Assembly: GCA_025965155.1 (NCBI GenBank)
Contig: JAOPXN010000096.1
Span: 19,138-83,137, forward strand
From: Propionibacteriaceae bacterium
GTDB lineage: Bacteria > Actinomycetota > Actinomycetes > Propionibacteriales > Propionibacteriaceae
Direction of reading: 5' to 3'
Length of the DNA stretch: 64,000 nt
The notes beneath the pieces were generated by a model. That model ran no database searches. It was given only the letters and a program-made list of their open reading frames with translations, and was not told the DNA's origin. How positions within the stretch are numbered: the first letter of the stretch is position 1; every line of letters starts with the position of its first letter. A program made the translations under genes and the position numbers. Below, piece after piece: positions 7,873 through 16,516 of the stretch.

Positions 7873-8748
7873 ATGAAGCTGATCCTGGCGGGCGGGGCTG
7901 TGGTGACCCGCGAGCACCCCGTGCGCGGCACCGAGGTGGTGATCGTCCACCGCAAGCGCTACGACGACTGGAGCCTGCCCAAGGGCAAGGCCCGGGCCGG
8001 CGAGTCGATCCCGGCCGCCGCGGCACGGGAGGTCTGGGAGGAGACCGGAGTCAAGATCCGGTTAGACGTCCCGCTGGACACGATTCGGTACCAGACCCCG
8101 AAGGGCGACAAACGGGTCGACTACTGGAGAGGCACGGTCCTCGACACGGTCCGACGGGCACCGGACTCCGAGGTGGACGTCGTCGCCTGGCTCCCGATCC
8201 GGGCCGCGATGAGCCGGCTGACCTACGCCCATGACCACTTCCTGCTCACTCAGTTCAGAGAGCAGCCGGCCACCACGCCGCTGCTGCTGGTCCGGCACGG
8301 CAAGGCGATGGACCGGAAGGACTGGTCGAAGAAGGACGCCCTCCGGCCGCTGGTCACCCGCGGCCGGAGCCAGGCGAAGCTGTTGGTGCCGATGCTCGGT
8401 GCGTTCGGCGTCAGCGCCCTGATCAGCTCCACCTCGACCCGGTGCGTCAGCACCCTGGCCCCGTACGCGGAGCAACACAACCTCACCATCGACCGGTACA
8501 GCAAGCTGAGCGAGGAAGAGGGGGCCAACGACGGCCGCGGTGTCCGCAAGGTCGTCTCGGCCATCCGCGACCGGGCGCTCGGCACGGGTCAGCCGCTGGC
8601 CATCTCCGTTCATCGCCCGGTGCTGCCACACATCCTGGACACGCTCGGGATTGCGCCGATGAACCTGGTCACCGGCGAGTTCATCGTGGCGCACCTGACC
8701 GCCAAAGGTGACGTGCACGCCATCGAACGGCACCGTCCGGACGCCTGA
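7873..8748 (+). CDS. mutT1: Nudix hydrolase-histidine phosphatase fusion (MutT1 type)
   Basis: 291 residues. The N-terminal nudix domain has the box GKARAGESIPAAAAREVWEE (about 40-60), the Mg2+ site for hydrolysing nucleoside diphosphate-linked substrates. The C-terminal histidine phosphatase domain has LLVRHGKAMDRKDW (about 140). This pairing is the mycobacterial MutT1 form, which removes oxidised nucleotides (8-oxo-GTP/dGTP) and can hydrolyse diadenosine polyphosphates. Start at 7873 (ATG AAG CTG) is preferred; nine codons upstream another ATG is open. Directly after ppk, possibly coupled through a 23-codon mini-frame. Confidence 0.88.
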   Translation: MKLILAGGAVVTREHPVRGTEVVIVHRKRYDDWSLPKGKARAGESIPAAAAREVWEETGVKIRLDVPLDTIRYQTPKGDKRVDYWRGTVLDTVRRAPDSEVDVVAWLPIRAAMSRLTYAHDHFLLTQFREQPATTPLLLVRHGKAMDRKDWSKKDALRPLVTRGRSQAKLLVPMLGAFGVSALISSTSTRCVSTLAPYAEQHNLTIDRYSKLSEEEGANDGRGVRKVVSAIRDRALGTGQPLAISVHRPVLPHILDTLGIAPMNLVTGEFIVAHLTAKGDVHAIERHRPDA

Positions 8749-8800
8749 GCCGACCGCGTCGTCCCCGCAACGTCGGACCCAGAACGGCGGCGAGTCAAGA

Positions 8801-8844
8801 TGTAAGCCCCGTGTAAGCGGATGGTTCATCTGCTGTTCACCTTC
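8801..8844 (+). promoter_or_regulatory. Pho box: four 11-bp direct repeat units upstream of pstS
   Basis: Four units in exact 11-nt register: TGTAAGC at 8801, TGTAAGC at 8812, GGTTCAT at 8823 and TGTTCAC at 8834. The last two match the GTTCACC direct-repeat consensus bound by PhoP/RegX3-type phosphate regulators in actinobacteria; the first two are degenerate. TAGGTT at 8873-8878 is a possible -10. Confidence 0.75.
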
Positions 8845-8975
8845 CAGCGCCCATCCAGTCACGTGAGGTCCGTAGGTTCACTGCCAGACGGGGGCGGTGT
8901 GCCCTCGGCTCACGGGGGCAGGGTCGCTCCCGGAAACTCCGGGGCCGTGTGCCCCATGAGCTTGTAAGGACACGC

Positions 8976-10118
8976 ATGACCATGAACCGTCGAGCGACGA
9001 CGCGTCTTGCCAAGGTAGCCGCGGTACTGACGATTGGCACCTTCGGTCTCGCCGCCTGCGGCTCCGACCCCGCCCCGGCCGGCAGCAGCACGAGCGGTGC
9101 TCAGTCCAGCAGCGCCTCCAGCCTCGCCTGCCCGGCCGGCAAGCTGACCGCCGAGGGCTCCAGCGCCCAGGCCAACGCCATCAGCGAGGTCATCTCCGGC
9201 TACAACGCCGAGTGTGGCGACAAGGCCACCATCGAGTACAACCCGACTGGCTCCGGCGCCGGCATCAAGGCCTTCTACAACGGCCTGGTCGACTTCGCCG
9301 GCTCCGACTCCGCGCTGAAGAGCCAGGCGGTCGACGGAGCGGTGGAGACCGACAAGGCCAAGGAGCGCTGCCAGGGCAACCCGGCGTGGAACCTGCCGAT
9401 GGTCGTGGGTCCGATCGCGTTCGCCTACAACGTCGACGGCGTTGACAAGCTGGTGCTGAACGCAAAGGTGCTGGCTGAGATCTTCAGCGGCGCCATCAAG
9501 ACCTGGAACGACCCCAAGATCGCCGCCTTGAACTCAGGTGTCACGCTGCCCAGCGACACGATCACCGTCTTCTTCCGCTCCGACGAGTCGGGCACCACGG
9601 AGAACGTCACCAAGTTCCTCAAGGCAGCCGGCGGCGGCGCCTGGACCCACGAGCCGGCCAAGAGCTGGACCGGTACGGGCGAGGGCAAGAACAAGTCCTC
9701 CGGTGTCGCCGAGGGTGTCACCGGCACAAAGAACTCGATCTCCTACATGGAGTGGAGCTACGCCAAGGACAACAACCTCAAGATCGCTGAGCTCGACAAC
9801 GGCGCGGGGCCGGTGGCGCTGACCGCCGACGCCGTGGCCAAAGCAGTGTCCGAGGCCGAGATCAAGGGATCCGGGAACGACCTGAGCCTCAACGTCAAGT
9901 ACACCGGCACGGCCGCCGGCGCGTACCCGGCGCTGCTGGTCACGTACGAGATCGTCTGCAGCGCAGGTCTGGAGGCTGACAAGACCGCCATCGTCAAGGA
10001 CTTCCTGGGCTACTTCGCCAGCGGAGGCACCCAGTCGGGGCTGGAGGAGCTCGGGTACGCTCCGCTGCCTGAGGACCTGCGTGGCAAGGTGGAAGCTGCG
10101 GTTGCGGCGGTCAAGTAA
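8976..10118 (+). CDS. pstS: Phosphate ABC transporter substrate-binding lipoprotein
   Basis: Extracytoplasmic phosphate-binding protein of the high-affinity Pst system. 380 residues with a lipoprotein signal: basic MTMNRRATTRLAK, hydrophobic core, and lipobox LAAC with Cys near residue 29. A Ser/Ala-rich linker follows, then the PBP-like domain with the phosphate-contact regions AEGSSAQ, DFAGSDSAL and RSDESGTTENV. AAGGA precedes the ATG at 8976. The Pho box lies 130-175 bases upstream. A 13-bp hairpin separates it from pstC, which usually allows more pstS than pstCAB mRNA. Confidence 0.95.
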   Translation: MTMNRRATTRLAKVAAVLTIGTFGLAACGSDPAPAGSSTSGAQSSSASSLACPAGKLTAEGSSAQANAISEVISGYNAECGDKATIEYNPTGSGAGIKAFYNGLVDFAGSDSALKSQAVDGAVETDKAKERCQGNPAWNLPMVVGPIAFAYNVDGVDKLVLNAKVLAEIFSGAIKTWNDPKIAALNSGVTLPSDTITVFFRSDESGTTENVTKFLKAAGGGAWTHEPAKSWTGTGEGKNKSSGVAEGVTGTKNSISYMEWSYAKDNNLKIAELDNGAGPVALTADAVAKAVSEAEIKGSGNDLSLNVKYTGTAAGAYPALLVTYEIVCSAGLEADKTAIVKDFLGYFASGGTQSGLEELGYAPLPEDLRGKVEAAVAAVK

Positions 10119-10195
10119 CACCTCCGTCTCGGGCGATTAGGTAGCTCCACCGTCGCGGACAATCAAACAACCCTTCGAGTCACCAGTGCCATGAT

Positions 10196-10230
10196 GGCCT
10201 TCCCGTCGTTCGTTATCCGACGGGAAGGCC
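10196..10230 (+). terminator. Stem-loop between pstS and pstC
   Basis: Perfect 13-bp stem GGCCTTCCCGTCG / CGACGGGAAGGCC with a 9-nt loop and no T-run. It is suited to partial termination or protection of the pstS mRNA 3' end inside the operon. Confidence 0.65.
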
Positions 10231-10251
10231 GTTGCACAGTCAGGAACTGCG

Positions 10252-11343
10252 ATGTCAGTCACTGAGACAGGCGAGAGCGAGGCTCTCGACCCCACCAGGT
10301 CGCCGGTAGCGGGCCATAAGGACGTGTCGGCCCACACGCCCGTGCCCGCGGTCAATCCCAGTCCCCGCCGGGGAGCGGCCCCGCGCGCCAGCGACAGCCG
10401 GAGCGGGGTCAAGCTGGCCAAGATCGGCCGGGCCGGGGACCGGACGTTCCTTGGCGTGTCCGCCGGGTCCGGAGCCTTGATCGTGCTGCTGGTGGTCTTC
10501 GTCGGAGTGTTCCTGCTGGTGCTGGCATTGCCGAGCCTGCTGGACAACAAGGCCAACTTCCTGACCTCGCAGGAATGGAAGGTGTCCGGCTCGGAGCTCC
10601 GCTTCGGCATCGCCGGACTGCTCTGGACCACAGTCCTCTCGTCGGTCGTGGCGATGGCGGTTGCTGTCCCGATCGCGATCGGTGTTGCTCTGTTCATCAC
10701 CCAGTACGCTCCGCGCCGGGTCGCCGGACCACTGGCGTTCCTGGTCGATCTGCTGGCTGCGGTCCCCTCGGTCGTCTTCGGCCTCTGGGGCATCGCCGTC
10801 CTCGGGCCGCGGCTGGTTCCGGTCTCGGAATGGCTCAGCACCCATCTCGGCTTCATCCCGCTCTTCGCCCCGGGCATCCGCTCTCCGGGCACCGTGTTCG
10901 TGGTAGCGATCGTGCTGGCCATCATGATCCTGCCGATTGTCACCGCGATCTCCCGGGACGTGTTCATGCAGACGCCGCGGGACCACATGGAGGCGGCGCT
11001 GGCACTGGGCGCCACCCGCTGGGAGACCATCCGCACCGCGGTCCTGCCGTACGGACGCTCCGGTGTGATCAGCGCCTCGATGCTCGGCCTCGGTCGTGCT
11101 CTCGGGGAGACGATCGCGGTGATGATCATCTTGTCCAAACCGGCCGACAACGCCGGCTTCGTACCTTCGCTGTTCGCCGGCGGCGAGACCTTCGCCAGCA
11201 AGATCGCCAACAACGCCCAGGAGTTCGACACACCGTCCAAGACGGGCGCCTACATTGCCTCCGGTCTGGTGTTGTTCATCGTCACCTTCGCCGTCAACGC
11301 GGTAGCCCGCGTCATCGCCGAACGGGGGCACGCCAAGTCATGA
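10252..11343 (+). CDS. pstC: Phosphate ABC transporter permease PstC
   Basis: Membrane subunit of the phosphate importer. 363 residues with a 70-residue hydrophilic N-terminus, then six transmembrane helices (first LIVLLVVFVGVFLLVLALP near 78). The ABC-contact EAA loop is in MEAALALGATRWETIRTAVLP (split here around residue 250). AGGA lies 7 nt before the ATG. Second gene of pstSCAB; pstA starts 43 bases downstream. Confidence 0.95.
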   Translation: MSVTETGESEALDPTRSPVAGHKDVSAHTPVPAVNPSPRRGAAPRASDSRSGVKLAKIGRAGDRTFLGVSAGSGALIVLLVVFVGVFLLVLALPSLLDNKANFLTSQEWKVSGSELRFGIAGLLWTTVLSSVVAMAVAVPIAIGVALFITQYAPRRVAGPLAFLVDLLAAVPSVVFGLWGIAVLGPRLVPVSEWLSTHLGFIPLFAPGIRSPGTVFVVAIVLAIMILPIVTAISRDVFMQTPRDHMEAALALGATRWETIRTAVLPYGRSGVISASMLGLGRALGETIAVMIILSKPADNAGFVPSLFAGGETFASKIANNAQEFDTPSKTGAYIASGLVLFIVTFAVNAVARVIAERGHAKS

Positions 11344-11386
11344 GAGCACAAGACCGCGCCCTGCAGCGCCCGGAAAGGGGTCGGCC

Positions 11387-12292
11387 ATGAGCGCCAGCAT
11401 CACCGGTACCGACAAGGTCACCTTGACCCGCCCGAGCGGAGCACGGACCATCAAGAACTCGCTGGCAGCGGTCTACGTCACGCTGGCGACTGTGCTGGCG
11501 ATCGTCCCGCTGGCATCGATCCTCTACTCGGTGATCAGCAAGGGTTTCCACCTGATTACCAGCTCCAGTTGGTGGCTACAGAGCCAGCGAGGCATCACCC
11601 CCCGGCGTGAGGGCGGCGGCCTCTACCACGCCCTGGTCGGCACCGTGGAGATCGCGCTGATCTGTGCCGCGATCGCCGTGCCGATCGGCGTGCTGGGCGC
11701 CATCTACCTGATCGAGTACGCCCGCGGCAAGAAGGTCGCCCGCGCGGTCAGCTTCGCCGTCGACATCCTCAGTGGCATCCCCTCGATCGTGGCGGCGCTG
11801 TTCATCTACGCGCTGTTCATCACCGTCTTCGGTTTCGGCCGCTCGGCCATTGCCGTCTCCTGCGCCCTGGTGCTGCTGATGCTGCCCACGGTGCTCCGAT
11901 CCACCGAGGAGATGTTGAAGCTGGTCCCCGACACCCTCCGGGAGGCGTCGTACGCGCTCGGGGTGCCGAAATGGAAGACGATCCTGAAGGTCGTCATCCC
12001 GACCGCGTTCAGCGGCATCAGCACCGGCATCGTGCTCGGTCTGGCCCGGGTCATGGGTGAGACGGCGCCGCTGCTGATTCTGGTGGCGTACGGCCAGGGC
12101 ATCAACTTCTCCCCCACCTCCGACGTGATGGCGGCGCTGCCCACCATGATCAACTCCGGCCGCGACCAGGCGCAGCAGATGCCCGGCTACGAACGCGTCT
12201 GGGGCGCCGCGCTGACGCTGATCCTGATCGTCATGGTGCTCAACCTGATCGCCCGCGGCATCGCCCGGATGAGCAAGCTCAAGGAGAAGTGA
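11387..12292 (+). CDS. pstA: Phosphate ABC transporter permease PstA
   Basis: Second membrane subunit of the Pst importer, 301 residues, six helices. Family landmarks are ALVGTVEIALICAAIAVPIG, the EAA-loop region LREASYALGVPKWKTILKVV and GLARVMGETAPLL. GAAAGGGG precedes the ATG. Its stop TGA overlaps the ATG of an 18-codon frame that leads into pstB. Confidence 0.95.
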   Translation: MSASITGTDKVTLTRPSGARTIKNSLAAVYVTLATVLAIVPLASILYSVISKGFHLITSSSWWLQSQRGITPRREGGGLYHALVGTVEIALICAAIAVPIGVLGAIYLIEYARGKKVARAVSFAVDILSGIPSIVAALFIYALFITVFGFGRSAIAVSCALVLLMLPTVLRSTEEMLKLVPDTLREASYALGVPKWKTILKVVIPTAFSGISTGIVLGLARVMGETAPLLILVAYGQGINFSPTSDVMAALPTMINSGRDQAQQMPGYERVWGAALTLILIVMVLNLIARGIARMSKLKEK

Positions 12293-12348
12293 TGGCCACC
12301 TCCGCAGCGATCATCGACTCCACCTCCTCTGACTTGAACGGACACTGA
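12292..12348 (+). CDS. Possible 18-aa coupling peptide between pstA and pstB
   Basis: ATG overlapping the pstA stop (TGATG) opens an 18-codon frame, MATSAAIIDSTSSDLNGH, ending 3 bases before the pstB ATG. Position suggests translational coupling that carries ribosomes to pstB, which has no strong ribosome site of its own. No family known; may be incidental. Confidence 0.25.
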   Translation: MATSAAIIDSTSSDLNGH

Positions 12349-12351
12349 CAC

Positions 12352-13128
12352 ATGGCTAAGCGCATCGACGTCACCGACGTCGACATCTTCTACGGCGCCT
12401 TCCACGCGGTCGCCGACGTCTCCATGACCGTGGAGCCCCGTACGGTGACCGCGTTCATCGGGCCCTCCGGCTGCGGCAAGTCCACCTTGCTACGGACGCT
12501 GAACCGGATGCACGAGGTAATCCCCGGCGCCCACGTCCAAGGCAGCGTTGAGCTCGACGGGACGAACCTCTACGCCCCCGGCGTGGATCCGGTCGCGGTG
12601 CGCCGGGTGGTCGGCATGGTGTTCCAGCGGCCCAACCCGTTCCCCTCGATGTCCATCTTCGACAACGTCGCCTCTGGGCTGCGGCTCAACGGCGTCAAGA
12701 ACAAGAAGGTGCTGTCCGAGGCAGTGGAGCGTTCGCTGGTCGCCGCCAACCTGTGGAATGAGGTGAAGGACCGCCTCGGCAAGGCAGGCATCGGACTGTC
12801 CGGTGGACAGCAGCAGCGGCTCTGCATCGCCCGGGCCATCGCGGTCGAGCCTCAGGTGCTGCTGATGGACGAGCCCTGCTCCGCCCTTGACCCCATCTCC
12901 ACCCTGGCCATTGAGGACCTGATCGGGGAGCTGAAGGAGAAGTACACGGTGGTGATCGTCACCCACAACATGCAGCAGGCCGCCCGGGTGAGCGACCAGA
13001 CCGCGTTCTTCAACCTGGCCGCGCAGGGCAAGCCCGGCAAGCTGATCGAGATCGGCTCCACCGAGAAGATCTTCTCCAACCCGGACCAGAAGGCGACCGA
13101 GGACTACATCACCGGCCGCTTCGGCTGA
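12352..13128 (+). CDS. pstB: Phosphate ABC transporter ATP-binding protein
   Basis: Energises phosphate uptake on the cytosolic face. 258 residues with Walker [10 protein letters not shown] (about 44), Q-loop in [10 protein letters not shown], signature [14 protein letters not shown], Walker [14 protein letters not shown] and switch His in VTHNMQQA. The RPNPFP sequence after the Q-loop is specific to PstB. Last gene of pstSCAB; no phoU follows on this strand. Confidence 0.97.
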   Translation: MAKRIDVTDVDIFYGAFHAVADVSMTVEPRTVTAFIGPSGCGKSTLLRTLNRMHEVIPGAHVQGSVELDGTNLYAPGVDPVAVRRVVGMVFQRPNPFPSMSIFDNVASGLRLNGVKNKKVLSEAVERSLVAANLWNEVKDRLGKAGIGLSGGQQQRLCIARAIAVEPQVLLMDEPCSALDPISTLAIEDLIGELKEKYTVVIVTHNMQQAARVSDQTAFFNLAAQGKPGKLIEIGSTEKIFSNPDQKATEDYITGRFG

Positions 13129-13245
13129 GTAGTCGGTGCTGCCGGCGCTGCTGCGGCGTGTCCCGGCCGGTGTGACGCGTCGGCGTGGGTTGCGGCCGCC
13201 TGGGCACCAGTTTTGGCGACTGCTTCGGTTGCCGCCGGCGCCACC

Positions 13246-13251
13246 TAAACT
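13246..13251 (+). promoter_or_regulatory. -10 box (TAAACT) for leaderless DUF2510 gene
   Basis: TAAACT ends 6 nt before the second of two adjacent GTG codons (13258), favouring that start and a leaderless mRNA. Confidence 0.45.
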
Positions 13252-13257
13252 GCTGTG

Positions 13258-14343
13258 GTGAGCGCTAACGCGGGGTGGTATCCCGATCCGGGCGGCAGCC
13301 CCGGCCTGTTCCGCTACTGGGACGGCAGAGCGTGGTCTGCCGCCGTCTCGCCGAACCCCAACGGCGCGCTTCCGCCACAGAGCCTGACCGGCACGACAGC
13401 GTCTCACCCGGCGCTCGGCGGTAGCCAGCACTACGGTGCCGGCCAGCTGGGGCCGTCCGGCCACGGCCACCATGGCTACCCAGGTCAGCAGGGCTCCGCG
13501 GGTCAGCCGGGCTCCCCGGGGCAGCAGGACTCCGCGGGCCAGCGCAGTCATCCCGGCCAGCGGGAGTATCTGGGTCAGCACACCCCTGGGCAGCCGTACG
13601 GCCAGGGCAACCCGAACGCCTACGCCGACTACCGGCAGGCGGCCAAGGAACGCACCCCGCTGGGCTGGTGGATCGGTGCTGCGGCCGTGGTCGTGGTGGC
13701 CATCATCGTCGCCGTGATCGCCATCCGGGCCACCACCGGCGGCGGGGTCATCGGCTCCAATCCTGGCCGCGGCCAGGCCACCCAGGACGTCTGTCCGCAG
13801 CCCAAGTTCGAGTCCGAGTCACCGATCCCGCACCCCAACGACGGACGAGTCCACGGCGGCCCGGTGTCGTACCCCGAGCTGGGCGACCCATGGGGACCGC
13901 CGACCGGGGACAACCGGGTTCCGTTCGGCCGGGATGTGCTGAGCCAGCTCGTCACCGTGGAAAGCAACTACCGGCCGGGCAACAACTGGGTGGCGTCGGT
14001 GCTGGTTGGCGAGCTGCAGGCCGGTGACGGCTTCTACACCCCGGAGCAAGGCTCTCAGATCGTCGTCAAGTGCATCCTCGGCGCCTTCTACGGTGAGAAC
14101 GAGGTGAACAGCAATGTGACCGTCAACCGGGCGGCCACGATCGACGGCCACGACGCCTGGCTGGTCGAGTCGCAGCTGAGCTTCGACATCACAGGCCTGG
14201 AGACCAAGGGCGAGCTGCTGATCGTCGCGGTCGTGGCCACCGGTTCCACCGCTGGCCTGTTCTATGCCTCAATCCCCGACACGACCCCGCAGCTGGTGCA
14301 GCCGGCGCGGGATGCGCTGGCCAAGCTTCAGGTGGACGGCTAG
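13258..14343 (+). CDS. DUF2510 membrane protein with Gly/Gln-rich linker
   Basis: 361 residues. An N-terminal DUF2510 domain (about 6-35: AGWYPDPGGSPGLFRYWDGRAW) is a small Trp-rich module common in actinobacterial membrane proteins. It is followed by a low-complexity linker with collagen-like steps (GSAGQPGSPGQQDSAGQ), one transmembrane helix (WWIGAAAVVVVAIIVAVIAI, about 137) and a roughly 200-residue extracytoplasmic domain with two Cys. Function unknown; a cell-envelope role is inferred from topology. GTG at 13258 is chosen from the -10 box; 13255 is equally open. Confidence 0.8.
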   Translation: MSANAGWYPDPGGSPGLFRYWDGRAWSAAVSPNPNGALPPQSLTGTTASHPALGGSQHYGAGQLGPSGHGHHGYPGQQGSAGQPGSPGQQDSAGQRSHPGQREYLGQHTPGQPYGQGNPNAYADYRQAAKERTPLGWWIGAAAVVVVAIIVAVIAIRATTGGGVIGSNPGRGQATQDVCPQPKFESESPIPHPNDGRVHGGPVSYPELGDPWGPPTGDNRVPFGRDVLSQLVTVESNYRPGNNWVASVLVGELQAGDGFYTPEQGSQIVVKCILGAFYGENEVNSNVTVNRAATIDGHDAWLVESQLSFDITGLETKGELLIVAVVATGSTAGLFYASIPDTTPQLVQPARDALAKLQVDG

Positions 14344-14360
14344 AGGCGTACCTGCTCCAC

Positions 14361-14392
14361 GCCGGCCGGCTTGTGCGTGCTCTCGGGCCGGC
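14361..14392. terminator. Hairpin between convergent genes
   Basis: GCCGGCC / GGCCGGC, 7-bp GC stem with an 18-nt loop, between the DUF2510 gene and the GH3 gene. A modest bidirectional terminator candidate. Confidence 0.3.
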
Positions 14393-14408
14393 TGCCGCCG
14401 GGGCCCGG

Positions 14409-15707
14409 TCAGCGGCACTGGGTCAGCTGGTGGCGGGCTTTCATCTTGAGGACCCGGGTGGTGTGCTGAAGCACCGCGTCCGCGAACTTCGGGTCCGAAC
14501 GTGCCTCCCGCCGGACCGCCGCCGCCATGCCGGGCAGCAACGACGGGTCGCCAACGATCATCAGGTCACCGCCGGCCCGGAGGAACTGCAACGCGCGCTG
14601 CCCGGGCGACAGGTACCGCACCGCCTCGGCAGCCAGGTCGTCTGACACGACCACACCGGTGAACCCGAGATCGCCGCGGACCATCCGCCGTACCACCGTG
14701 CTGGAGAAGGCAGCAGGACGGGCGGCGTCGATCTTGGCGTAGTACGCCGACGACATCATCACCATGTCGGCACCGGAATCCACAGCTGCACGGAAGCCGG
14801 CCAGCGCGGGATCGTGGCGCGTGGTGGTCCGGTCGACCACCCGGGGCTGGAAGTCGGTGTTGCCGCGGACCCGCCCGAGGCCAGGGAAATGCTTGACGCT
14901 GGTGACTACGCCCGCGGCCCGCATTCCCTTGGTGAACGCCGACACCTTGTGGGCTACAACCTTCGGGTTGGCCCCGTAGCCGCGCCGCAGCACACCGATC
15001 GGCTGGTTCACGTTCCGCAGCTTTGCCGGCACCACGTCCGCCACCGGGGCCAGGTCGGCGTCGACGCCCGCCCTCTTCAGCTGGCGGCCCCAGATCTGGG
15101 CATGGGCGCGCAGCGCGGAGTTGGACTGTCTTGCCTGGTCAACCGCACTCGGGATCCGGTCGAACCCGGCACCTTGCAGCCGTTGCACCCGGCCGCCCTC
15201 CTGGTCGGCCGCCACCATCAGCTTCACCTCGGGGAGCTCCGCTCCGGTCTGCCGTACGGTCCGGGCGAGCCGACGTACCCCGGTTGTGCCTGCGGTGGTG
15301 TTGCCCAGCAGCACGGCGCTGCCGACGTGCTGCGCCGCCATCATGGCTGCCTGGCTGCGGCCCAGTCCGGCGCGGGTGTCCACTCCGACCATGAAGAGCT
15401 GGCCCACGCGCTGCGCACGGCTCAGTGACCGGGCGAGCTCGGCGCACGACCGCCCGGCGGGCTTCGGCTTCGGCTTCGCGTCCGGGGCCGGTGACGGCGC
15501 TGGTGACGGCAGCCGGGCAGTGTCCCGGCTGGGAGCGGGCGTGGTGGCGCCGACCGAGGGACCTATCGCCGAGGAAACCGGCGCCGGGCTGGGGCCGGGT
15601 GGAGGTGCGGCGGACGGCACTCCCCCGCAACCGGGCAGCATCCCGCCAAGCGCAACTGTCAGCGCGGTCGCCACGAGTAACGGCCGGGGCCCGCGGGCGG
15701 TCTTCAT
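14409..15707 (-). CDS. Glycoside hydrolase family 3 lipoprotein (NagZ/LpqI-like)
   Basis: 432 residues from ATG 15707 (GAGGAG upstream). Lipoprotein signal MKTARGPRPLL...MLPGC (lipobox Cys near 27), a Pro/Ser-rich linker, then a GH3 N-terminal TIM barrel. Visible motifs: AADQEGGRVQRL, SVKHFPGLGRVRGNTD and VVVSDDLAAEAV, whose Asp is the nucleophile. Family members remove N-acetylglucosamine from muropeptides. The general-acid His that NagZ carries just after KHFPGHG (in DSH) is absent here (NTDF), as I recall for LpqI-type lipoproteins. Anchored outside the membrane, so probably cell-wall turnover. Confidence 0.85.
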   Translation of the reverse strand: MKTARGPRPLLVATALTVALGGMLPGCGGVPSAAPPPGPSPAPVSSAIGPSVGATTPAPSRDTARLPSPAPSPAPDAKPKPKPAGRSCAELARSLSRAQRVGQLFMVGVDTRAGLGRSQAAMMAAQHVGSAVLLGNTTAGTTGVRRLARTVRQTGAELPEVKLMVAADQEGGRVQRLQGAGFDRIPSAVDQARQSNSALRAHAQIWGRQLKRAGVDADLAPVADVVPAKLRNVNQPIGVLRRGYGANPKVVAHKVSAFTKGMRAAGVVTSVKHFPGLGRVRGNTDFQPRVVDRTTTRHDPALAGFRAAVDSGADMVMMSSAYYAKIDAARPAAFSSTVVRRMVRGDLGFTGVVVSDDLAAEAVRYLSPGQRALQFLRAGGDLMIVGDPSLLPGMAAAVRREARSDPKFADAVLQHTTRVLKMKARHQLTQCR

Positions 15708-15788
15708 GGGAAGCGGCTCCTCGTAGTCCATCTTCGCGGCCGATGGGTTCGCCCGGCAAGTGGCTTGGTGTCACCGATTGGGCTCTAC

Positions 15789-15818
15789 CTGACAGTAGCC
15801 GGGGTGCTGCCCTAGGGT
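15789..15818 (+). promoter_or_regulatory. Promoter for bioY
   Basis: -35 CTGACA (15789-15794) and -10 TAGGGT (15813-15818), spacer 18 nt, in the divergent region before bioY. A good match to the housekeeping sigma consensus. Confidence 0.55.
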
Positions 15819-15886
15819 TACCCGCAGTGCACTGACGCAGCGCTGCGCCTCACGCACCTGATCTGCCCACGAGTCGGAGGACACCT

Positions 15887-16465
15887 ATGTCAAGCATCAC
15901 CAGCGTCGGCCCGCGTACCCTGGCCGACGCAATCCCCGGCGGCCTGGTCCGCAACATCGCTCTCGTCGCCGGTGGCGCCGCCTTCGTCGGTCTGGCCGCC
16001 CAGGTCGTCATCCCACTGCCCGGTACTCCGGTGCCGCTCACCCTGCAGACCTTCGCGGTGCTGCTCACGGGTGCGGCCCTCGGCAGCAAGCGAGGACTGT
16101 TGGCCATGAGTGTGTACGCGCTCGCCGGGATCGTTGGCGTGCCGTGGTTCGCCGACGGCAACAGCGGTTGGGCGTTGGCCTCATTCGGCTACATCCTCGG
16201 TTTCATCGTCGCTGCGGCTCTGGTTGGCAGGCTCGCCGAGCGCGGGGCGGACCGTACCCCGCTCAAGGCACTCGGCCTGATGCTGTTGGGCAACCTCGCC
16301 ATCTACGCCGTGGGTGTCCCCTGGCTGATGATGGCAACCGGGATGGACCTGCCCACCGCCGTCGCGAAGGGCGTCGTTCCGTTCCTGATCGGCGACGCCA
16401 TCAAGACCGTGATCGCCGCCGCCGTTCTGCCCGTCACCTGGAAAGCCGTCAACTTCCGCCGGTAG
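15887..16465 (+). CDS. bioY: Biotin transporter S component BioY
   Basis: 192-residue integral membrane substrate-binding subunit of an ECF biotin importer, about six helices. The typical BioY region VIPLPGTPVPLTLQTFAVLLTG is present (here split: PLPGTPVPLTLQTFAVLL) with GSKRGLLAMSVYALAGIVGVP and MLLGNLAIYAVGVPWLM. No bioM/bioN energising genes lie next to it, so it works alone or shares a distant ECF module. GGAGG precedes the ATG. Confidence 0.93.
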   Translation: MSSITSVGPRTLADAIPGGLVRNIALVAGGAAFVGLAAQVVIPLPGTPVPLTLQTFAVLLTGAALGSKRGLLAMSVYALAGIVGVPWFADGNSGWALASFGYILGFIVAAALVGRLAERGADRTPLKALGLMLLGNLAIYAVGVPWLMMATGMDLPTAVAKGVVPFLIGDAIKTVIAAAVLPVTWKAVNFRR

Positions 16466-16516
16466 CGCTGAGGCCAGCGGCCCCGAACTTGCGTGGCGCT
16501 GGGCCCCGCCACACCT

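Noticed and set aside
6630..7955. Long open frame on the minus strand opposite ppk (441 codons)
   Set aside because: Antisense open frames of this length are expected in high-GC genes; no domain is recognisable and ppk is unambiguous.
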